Assembly (NCBI GenBank): GCA_945866095.1
Contig: CAMBGA010000003.1
Coordinates: 1-57,984 of the forward strand
Origin: Spirosoma fluviale
GTDB taxonomy: Bacteria; Bacteroidota; Bacteroidia; Cytophagales; Spirosomataceae
Direction: 5' to 3'
Length of the DNA: 57,984 bases
Shown piece after piece: positions 51,163-57,984 of this stretch. Both the position numbers and the translations under genes were made by a program. Below the pieces are notes generated by a model. The model made no database searches. It saw nothing but the letters and a program-made list of their open reading frames with translations, and was not told the DNA's origin. Position 1 is the first letter of the stretch. Each line of letters begins with the position of its first letter.

Positions 51163-52590
51163 TTAATTCGAAACCATCCCTGGCTCTAATAATGCCCTAG
51201 GGCGATTGCTTTCACCGGGTTTAGGAATGGGTCCCGATTGAATCGTTTTTTGTGCATCATTTTTTAAATTCAAAAAGGACTTTTCCTGTATCCGATTCAC
51301 AAATTCAAATGGATCTTTTTTTCTGATGTATAATTCAGATTCCTTTTCTCCCTTTCCCCAATCGGTATATCTCCAATCTTTATGAATGACAGTTTGTCCC
51401 ATGACATCCGATTTCGTTTTTGGGTCATAATGAAAAACAAGACTTTTGGCGTAAGTCAATGAATTATTCTTGCCTTGCATGTAGGGAAGTAATGATTTGC
51501 CATCCAATTTCGAATGATCTTTTTCACCCGCTAATGATAATAGGGTAGGGTATAAATCCAACAATTCGACCGGTTGGTCTAGCACTTTACCCTTCGGAAT
51601 TCCCGCGCCAGCCATGATAAAAGGCACTCTTGTGGAGGCGTCAAAGGCACTTAATTTCGCCCATAATCCTTCATGATCGCCTAAATGAAAACCATTGTCC
51701 CCCACTAATACGACGACCGTATTTTCCCATAATTTTTCCCGATCTAACACCTCCATTAACTCTCCCACATGTGCATCTGTGAAGGAAATGCACGCATAAT
51801 ATCCTTGCATGGCAGCTGCTCTAGAATCTGGTTGGGCAAACCCAGACAATTCCGTTTGCATCGCCACAGACGGTATATTGATCATTTTAGGATCCTCGCG
51901 AATCTGGATTTTGTCGACCGGATATAAATCAAAAAATTTCTTAGGCGCAGTCCAAGGTAAATGTGGCTTATGGAATCCTGCCGCTAAAAAGAAGGGTTGG
52001 TCTTTCTTGGCGGCCAACAAATCTTTGATGGTTTTCGTATTTAATCCATCCCTAGTTTTACTCCCGTCAGTAGTCAATACATACGCTTTTGGCCTTCCAT
52101 CCCCTCCTCCATAACGGGTGTCAATCGCCGCTTTTTCTTCAGCATCTATACTCGCCTCATCCGTGTAGAAATTCCAGGATAAATCGTCGCTCATTTTAGC
52201 ATTATGAAATACTTTTCCTGCTCCAGCCGTATAATAACCTTGGTTTTTGAAATATTGGGGCAATAAAACTGCATCGGGCAACGCCTTTCTTGCCGGTACA
52301 TTCAAGACGTAAACGCCTGTATTTTCGGGTCTTTTTCCACTCAAAAATGAAACCCGACTTGGATTACATAAAGGGTATTGACAATATGCTCGATCAAACA
52401 TCACGCCCATGGCAGCTAATCGGTCTATGTTCGGTGTTTTTACTTGTTTATTTCCATAGCAACCTAAACTTGTGTTTAAGTCGTCGACGACGATCAATAA
52501 AACATTGGTCTTTTTGGGACTTTTTTGGGCTGTCGACAGAAAGGGAGTAACCATTAATGTTAACGCAAAGAAGTAGGTATGTAATTTCAT
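51163..52590 (-). CDS. Sulfatase (iduronate-2-sulfatase-like), secreted
   Basis: 475 aa from ATG 52590; the frame is open further upstream but that part overlaps the cupin gene. Signal peptide 1-22 ends PFLSTAQ. Metal Asp36-Asp37 in VVDDLNT, formylglycine-forming PLCNPSRVSFLSG with Cys75, and PFFLAAGFHKPHLPW, GDNGFHLGDHEGLWAK segments point to the iduronate-2-sulfatase-like branch (S1_7 type). It needs a sulfatase-maturing enzyme encoded elsewhere. It follows the cupin gene by 10 bases in the same direction. Together with GH30 upstream it suggests attack on a sulfated polymer. Confidence 0.92.
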   Translation of the reverse strand: MKLHTYFFALTLMVTPFLSTAQKSPKKTNVLLIVVDDLNTSLGCYGNKQVKTPNIDRLAAMGVMFDRAYCQYPLCNPSRVSFLSGKRPENTGVYVLNVPARKALPDAVLLPQYFKNQGYYTAGAGKVFHNAKMSDDLSWNFYTDEASIDAEEKAAIDTRYGGGDGRPKAYVLTTDGSKTRDGLNTKTIKDLLAAKKDQPFFLAAGFHKPHLPWTAPKKFFDLYPVDKIQIREDPKMINIPSVAMQTELSGFAQPDSRAAAMQGYYACISFTDAHVGELMEVLDREKLWENTVVVLVGDNGFHLGDHEGLWAKLSAFDASTRVPFIMAGAGIPKGKVLDQPVELLDLYPTLLSLAGEKDHSKLDGKSLLPYMQGKNNSLTYAKSLVFHYDPKTKSDVMGQTVIHKDWRYTDWGKGEKESELYIRKKDPFEFVNRIQEKSFLNLKNDAQKTIQSGPIPKPGESNRPRALLEPGMVSN

Positions 52591-52600
52591 TTTATGTTTT

Positions 52601-53362
52601 TTAATTCCACTGAATCGCATAATATTGGCAAGGTTTATTACCCACGTTGGTGATGTTGTGTAATACCTTGGACCCCAAACGAATGACATCCCCCGGCTTG
52701 GCTAATTCTTTTTTGTCTCCAATTCTTTCTTCCGCATTTCCGTCAATCATCAAGATGATTTCTTCGTTGACATGCGTATGCGGATCGTGACTTTGTTGGC
52801 CCACATTCAGCGTCGTCACATGAATATCAAAACGATTCAACATGGCAGTTGCTCGGTCAAAAAACTGTCGGCCACCACCTTTAGTCGTTTGTTTAAATAC
52901 GGCGCTTTCCCAAGGAACGATAAAGGATCCGCCCGCTTTTAATCGTCTTTCTTCATTCGCGGGGGATTTCGCCAAATAAGTCATCTCGTAAAGTTCAGCC
53001 ATGGTGTCTTCCGTATTTTCGAAAACAATTTGGTCTTTAGGCATCACGGTGACCATGCTGCCGACTTGCAAAACATGCTCTTTATCTCCTAAGCTAATCT
53101 TTAAATTTCCTTTCTTTAAAATGAAAAAGTGTTCCCGATCTGCCGATGATTTTACTCGGTATTTTTTCTTTTCACCAATACGTATCAAGTTCATTTCTTG
53201 TAATTTCAAGACATCCCCTTCGCCTTTGAAAACAGAAGAGGTTGAACCAAATTTTGTTTTGATCACTCGCTCATCGATGGAATAGACCTTGGATTCCAAT
53301 AATGGAATTTGACCCAATAAAGGCTTTGAAATCAGCAAGCAAAATAAGAGAATATATTTCAT
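52601..53362 (-). CDS. Secreted bicupin protein
   Basis: 253 aa from ATG 53362 (a TTG six codons upstream is not used; the ATG follows an AAACCTA motif). Signal peptide 1-18 ends PLLGQ. Two cupin domains: the first around residues 65-125 with REHFFILKKGNLKISLGDKE, the second around 180-250 with SHDPHTHVNEEIILMIDG and PGDVIRLGSKVLHNI, which holds the usual His-x-His-Glu-His metal site. Exported bicupins of this kind occur near sulfatases and glycoside hydrolases in Bacteroidota, perhaps as sugar-acid isomerases or lyases; function is not established. Confidence 0.82.
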   Translation of the reverse strand: MKYILLFCLLISKPLLGQIPLLESKVYSIDERVIKTKFGSTSSVFKGEGDVLKLQEMNLIRIGEKKKYRVKSSADREHFFILKKGNLKISLGDKEHVLQVGSMVTVMPKDQIVFENTEDTMAELYEMTYLAKSPANEERRLKAGGSFIVPWESAVFKQTTKGGGRQFFDRATAMLNRFDIHVTTLNVGQQSHDPHTHVNEEIILMIDGNAEERIGDKKELAKPGDVIRLGSKVLHNITNVGNKPCQYYAIQWN

Positions 53363-53366
53363 AAAA

Positions 53367-53373
53367 TAGGTTT
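53367..53373 (-). promoter_or_regulatory. AAACCTA motif 4 bases before the cupin start
   Basis: On the minus strand AAACCTATTTTATG leads into the start codon. No exact TAnnTTTG box lies upstream. Confidence 0.4.
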
Positions 53374-53413
53374 TATACAAAAGACAAATGACGTTAAATT
53401 ATACCCAAAATGT

Positions 53414-54970
53414 TTATTTAATGTGATACACTAGGGTGACAATAGACTGCTTGGGAACTTGAATTTTCTCCGAGTTTAAAGGTAGGTGTGCCAAATTCAT
53501 TGTTTCTGAGGTAACATAGGAATCAATTTTTTTATGCTTTTTTAGCTCAGGTAAATCTGCCTCAAAAGACTCTCCCTGATTCACTAAGACCAATACTACT
53601 TTGTTTTTATCTTGAAACCCTGAGATTTTACAATTGGGCTGATTTATATTCACCTCGATCCTTTTCATGTTGGGCCTAATGAACCTCGAAAAATTACCCA
53701 TTGCCCAAAGTAATTTTGAATCAAATAAATCGGCGTCATATTTATTCGCATCCTTTTCACCTTTTTGATCCTGATTAAATAGGTAAATCAAACCATCTTT
53801 AAAGTCATTTGCGCTTACGGAAAGCCACCAACTCCATGAAGAAGCGTGAGCAGTGACTAAATCGGCATGTATCACATTCGCCACATAAAGGGCCGTTTTC
53901 ATGCCTAAATCCACGCCTCCACCTTTGATCTCGCCAGCATTTTCACCCAAAATGCAATATTCGGATTGCCAGTAGCCTACCTTGTATTGCTCGGCTTCCG
54001 CATGTAGATCATTGCGTTTTTTGACCAATAAGGATTCAGGTGAAGTGGTGAAATAACTATGCCCACAGACTAATTTCTCCACGGATTTTAAATCGCCTAA
54101 AAAATGTGGGCTTTGGGGACTGAAAAAAGTTTCAATCTGATTGTCTTGTTGGACATTTTTTCGATTCGAATTTTTTTGATACAAATAATCAATCTGACCC
54201 GCCTCAGGAATTACGATGCTTGTTTTAAGGCCTTTGCTTTCAAATTGACCCGCTAGTTTTCGAACGGCCCATGCCAAATCGGTATTGTTTATCGGAGATC
54301 CTTCTTGGGATGCCTTGCCATTTTTACCCGGACCCCAGTCCCACTGTGGTTCATTGAAGGGGCTTAGGTAATTGAATTTGAAACGCGCAGAAACTTGATA
54401 CAAAAAATCCGTCCACTCATTTATTTTCTCTGGATTGAAATTCCATTCTCCTAATTTTCCAGAGCCTATGGCCAATCCATTTTTGGTCATTTGGACTGGG
54501 GAAGAATTTAAAAAACCTAACGTATAGGGTACTCCGTATTTTTTTGTGGCTTGCAGAAAAAATTGTTGGCCTTCCTGTTTTTTCCAATCCCAAACTCCTT
54601 CCGAATAAAAGCTTTCTGCCCGCCGCCATTCATTGGTGATTTTACTTTCAATTCCTTGTTCCGTACTACCAGCCCCTATATTAAATCGCCACATGGAAAG
54701 ACCGATCCCTTTTGGATTTCCTTGTGCATCTTTCTCTTGGCTAAAAAGCCATTCCGCGATTTTATTTTTTTTCGCTTGTGGGAAATGTTTTCCGACCATC
54801 GCCATGGACCAACAATCCGACGCGCCAAAGCTGTGCATCGTTTGAAATGTTTTTTGTGGATCTAAGGTGATTTTTTGAGCCAGGGAATTTGTGGGAAAGC
54901 TTAAGTTTAGTCCCATTAAAAGCCAAAGCGCACCATAAGGGGATATGTTTAAAAACTTATTGAGGTTCAT
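53414..54970 (-). CDS. GH30 glycoside hydrolase, secreted
   Basis: 518 aa from ATG 54970; in-frame ATGs at 54994 and 55018 are possible but the chosen start gives the cleaner signal peptide (ends NSLAQ near 32). GH30 features: HSFGASDCWSM, MWRFNIGAGS, the acid/base Glu207 in SPFNEPQWDW and the nucleophile Glu337 in WQSEYCILGE, followed by a C-terminal beta-sandwich with VVLVLVNQGESF. GH30 enzymes cleave beta-1,6-galactans, xylans or glucosylceramides; this TIM-barrel style is near endo-beta-1,6-galactanases. It is first in the minus-strand run GH30, cupin, sulfatase, S33 hydrolase. A short gap follows (51 bases to the cupin). Confidence 0.88.
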   Translation of the reverse strand: MNLNKFLNISPYGALWLLMGLNLSFPTNSLAQKITLDPQKTFQTMHSFGASDCWSMAMVGKHFPQAKKNKIAEWLFSQEKDAQGNPKGIGLSMWRFNIGAGSTEQGIESKITNEWRRAESFYSEGVWDWKKQEGQQFFLQATKKYGVPYTLGFLNSSPVQMTKNGLAIGSGKLGEWNFNPEKINEWTDFLYQVSARFKFNYLSPFNEPQWDWGPGKNGKASQEGSPINNTDLAWAVRKLAGQFESKGLKTSIVIPEAGQIDYLYQKNSNRKNVQQDNQIETFFSPQSPHFLGDLKSVEKLVCGHSYFTTSPESLLVKKRNDLHAEAEQYKVGYWQSEYCILGENAGEIKGGGVDLGMKTALYVANVIHADLVTAHASSWSWWLSVSANDFKDGLIYLFNQDQKGEKDANKYDADLFDSKLLWAMGNFSRFIRPNMKRIEVNINQPNCKISGFQDKNKVVLVLVNQGESFEADLPELKKHKKIDSYVTSETMNLAHLPLNSEKIQVPKQSIVTLVYHIK

Positions 54971-55074
54971 TTTTCTTGTCTTAAAAAAAGCCATTATAAT
55001 TTGATTGGAAAAATTCATTTTGACTATATTTTTTATAAATTTAACCTTTTCGAATTTAATTAAAATTTTAATAA

Positions 55075-56394
<1,320 letters not shown>

Positions 56395-56396
56395 TA

Positions 56397-56434
56397 AAAA
56401 TCGGGCTTCAAATTGAGGCCCGATTTTATTTTTT
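56397..56434 (+). terminator. Rho-independent terminator after metY
   Basis: AAAATCGGGC (56397-56406) pairs with GCCCGATTTT (56418-56427) around an 11-base loop, followed by ATTTTTTT. Confidence 0.93.
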
Positions 56435-56457
56435 GAGTGTATTGCTTTTGAAAACCT

Positions 56458-57285
56458 ATGATGAAAAAACTTATTCTACTCCTTTGCCTCGTATTGGTCC
56501 AATTTTCATTTGCGCCCCCCAATATTTCTTGGGTCGCCATCGGAGATTCCATCACCTATTTAAATGATCACCCCAATGAGACGGGCAACCGAACGACAAA
56601 AGGCTACATGACTCGGGTGGTTGAAAAAATGCCTCATATTAATTTTGTGAATCAAGGTCATAATGGTTGGACCGCCATTAAAATTGCCACCGAAATTGAA
56701 AATTTAGGCATTCAAAAAGCGGATGTGTATTCCATCTTTTTAGGAACAAATGATTGGTGGGGATCAAAGCCCTTGGGCGAGTTTTCTGATTATGAAAATA
56801 ACACAGGAAATGGGACGGTGCATGGTTCTTTTAGAATCATCGTCAATAAACTAAAGTCTTTAAATGCGAATGCTAAAATCATTTTTATCACGCCGATGCA
56901 ACGTGTGGACTTTGTTTATATCAACAATTTCAAAAACAATGCCTACGGTTCTTACCGTGATAAAAAGGGCCAAAATTTAGAAAGCTTTGCGAATGCGGTT
57001 AAGGACATAGCTCGGTTTGAACATATGCCTGTGGTCGATTTATACCATGCAAAAAAGATGGACCATGCGCATTTGGTTAAGTTTAAGCGCTTAAAAGACC
57101 CACTAACTAGCGAGTACAAAAACTTTAAATATCCCGCTTTTATTGACGTGCAATTCAATCCTGAAACGGATGAATATCCATATCCAGTAGAGGCTTCTGA
57201 TGTGACATTTGATGGTTTGCATCCATCCGATAAAGGCTATAAAATGATTACTAATTTATTGGTAAAGGAGTTTTCGAAATTGTAA
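56458..57285 (+). CDS. Secreted SGNH/GDSL hydrolase
   Basis: 275 aa (start at 56458; the next codon is also ATG). Signal peptide 1-18. Block I VAIGDSITY with Ser31, block III GTND near residue 97, and block V DGLHPSDKGY supply the SGNH catalytic residues. The Gly/Asn of block II is in VNQGHNGWT. Such hydrolases are usually carbohydrate esterases that remove acetyl groups. It stands after the metY terminator and before a cytochrome gene. An AAACCTA heptamer overlaps the first ATG, with a near-match -7 box TGCTTTTG upstream. Confidence 0.88.
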   Translation: MMKKLILLLCLVLVQFSFAPPNISWVAIGDSITYLNDHPNETGNRTTKGYMTRVVEKMPHINFVNQGHNGWTAIKIATEIENLGIQKADVYSIFLGTNDWWGSKPLGEFSDYENNTGNGTVHGSFRIIVNKLKSLNANAKIIFITPMQRVDFVYINNFKNNAYGSYRDKKGQNLESFANAVKDIARFEHMPVVDLYHAKKMDHAHLVKFKRLKDPLTSEYKNFKYPAFIDVQFNPETDEYPYPVEASDVTFDGLHPSDKGYKMITNLLVKEFSKL

Positions 57286-57334
57286 ATTCAGTTAAAAAAT
57301 AAGGTGTGCGTTGGTGTTTAAAATCCTGTTTCCC

Positions 57335-57984
57335 ATGATAAACCAAATTAAGACTATTTTTTGTTCTTTGTTCGTGATTTGCATGTGTGCTTGTTCGCCC
57401 ATTCAGCAAAAATCCACTGAAGCAAAAGGTCGTTTTATCCTCTCTGATCTGGATTTACCCGGGTATGAAAAGGATTTGAATCATAAAGGATTCATGCTGG
57501 CGATCGATGATCACTTTGATGAGTCAATGACCCGCGGAGAGGTTATCTATAAGAACAATTGCTTAAGTTGCCACGGAACGCCCGTTGAACCAGGAACCAT
57601 TCCTTCGGCTAGGAAATTTTGGGCAGAGTCTTTTAAATATGGCCATGATTCCTATGCCATATATCAAACGATTACCAAAGGCTTCGGTTCTATGCCTCCC
57701 CAAATGCATTTGACACCCGTTGAGAAATACGATGTTATTCATTACATCCAACAAAATTTCATTGCTAAAAATCCATCGCTTACACTGGCGAAATGGGATG
57801 AAAAATATCTAAGTAGTTTGCCAAAAGGTGAGTCAAAAGGACCATTGCCCAAAGTATATAAGCCTTGGGCCGAAATGGATTATGGCAATTTTTTAATCAA
57901 TACGTATGAGTTGGTCGGTTTGGGAGCAGCTCCTAGACCAAGATCGGGTGGTCCGGTTTCACCACTTCCCGATGAAAATTTTGG
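57335..57984 (+). CDS. DUF6797-type cytochrome c lipoprotein, N-terminal part (runs off window)
   Basis: The frame from ATG 57335 is open to the right edge (216 codons visible). Lipobox CMCAC gives Cys20. A DLPGYEKDLNHKGFMLAIDD segment precedes a single-heme site CLSCH at 76-80 (YKNNCLSCHGTP), then KGFGSMPPQMHLTPVEKYD with a distal Met candidate. The downstream MDYGNFLINTYELVGLGAAP block matches the entry of the large DUF6797 proteins that combine cytochrome c with propeller modules in Bacteroidota and Planctomycetes. It probably continues well beyond the window. It starts 49 bases after the SGNH hydrolase gene. Confidence 0.85.
   Translation, partial: MINQIKTIFCSLFVICMCACSPIQQKSTEAKGRFILSDLDLPGYEKDLNHKGFMLAIDDHFDESMTRGEVIYKNNCLSCHGTPVEPGTIPSARKFWAESFKYGHDSYAIYQTITKGFGSMPPQMHLTPVEKYDVIHYIQQNFIAKNPSLTLAKWDEKYLSSLPKGESKGPLPKVYKPWAEMDYGNFLINTYELVGLGAAPRPRSGGPVSPLPDENF

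Noticed and set aside
52591-52689. N-terminal extension of the second sulfatase
   Set aside because: It overlaps the cupin gene end and precedes the signal peptide; ATG 52590 is the natural start.
53363-53380. TTG start extending the cupin by six codons
   Set aside because: The extension is just the AAACCTA motif read in frame; the ATG at 53362 starts a proper signal peptide.

Overview
The window looks like a chromosomal segment from a member of the Bacteroidota, most likely a Cytophagales-type heterotroph; I cannot name the genus. The evidence is a SusC/SusD pair, a type IX secretion sorting domain, many secreted glycoside hydrolases and sulfatases, and promoter-like TAnnTTTG boxes. There are no convincing Shine-Dalgarno sites, and most of the genes carry signal peptides. 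I saw no tRNA, rRNA, insertion sequence, prophage or CRISPR array.

Layout. 1-4314 (+): the tail of a DUF1501 protein, a membrane DUF2231/cytochrome c fusion and an M20 amidohydrolase. 4362-11157: a TIM-barrel sugar isomerase-like protein, two alpha/beta hydrolases, a YHYH-domain fusion, a metallophosphoesterase and a DUF1080 protein. 11158-18633: a sorbosone-dehydrogenase-like propeller, a GH31 glucosidase, a second propeller, a GH39 enzyme and a CarboxypepD_reg-like protein. 18704-22923 (-): a BaiN-type flavoprotein and a large PVC-type dehydrogenase/HEAT/cytochrome c protein.

23137-35647 (+) reads as a polysaccharide utilisation locus. It holds a GH43-like protein, an L-galactose/L-fucose dehydrogenase-type aldo/keto reductase, a zinc alcohol dehydrogenase, a ketose-3-epimerase-like enzyme, an L-rhamnose/L-fucose mutarotase-family protein, a BNR sialidase-like protein, SusC, SusD and an S9 peptidase. 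The set fits uptake and non-phosphorylating oxidation of a 6-deoxy- or L-configured hexose. The expected lactonase and dehydratase are not in this window.

35704-44330: a MazF-like toxin/antitoxin pair divergent from a PhoD-like phosphatase, a second DUF1080 protein, a TonB-dependent receptor, GH16, a sulfatase with a small carbohydrate-binding-like partner (plus a fragment of a second copy), and two very small proteins. 44327-49468: a minus-strand DUF1800/DUF1501/FN3-lipoprotein operon divergent from a Rieske lipoprotein. 49481-54970 (-): MazEF, an S33 hydrolase, a second sulfatase, a bicupin and a GH30 enzyme. 55084-57984 (+): MetY, an SGNH hydrolase and the start of a DUF6797 cytochrome c lipoprotein.

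The recurring theme is extracytoplasmic glycan breakdown combined with heme and FeS electron carriers. DUF1080, TIM-barrel isomerase and PVC-type dehydrogenase/cytochrome genes together suggest a 3-keto-glycoside style oxidation route, which is an inference. The most notable non-gene signal is a recurrent AAACCTA heptamer just upstream of start codons, several times placed a few bases after a TAnnTTTG box. At two other genes the TAnnTTTG box lies so close to the ATG that the mRNA would be leaderless.
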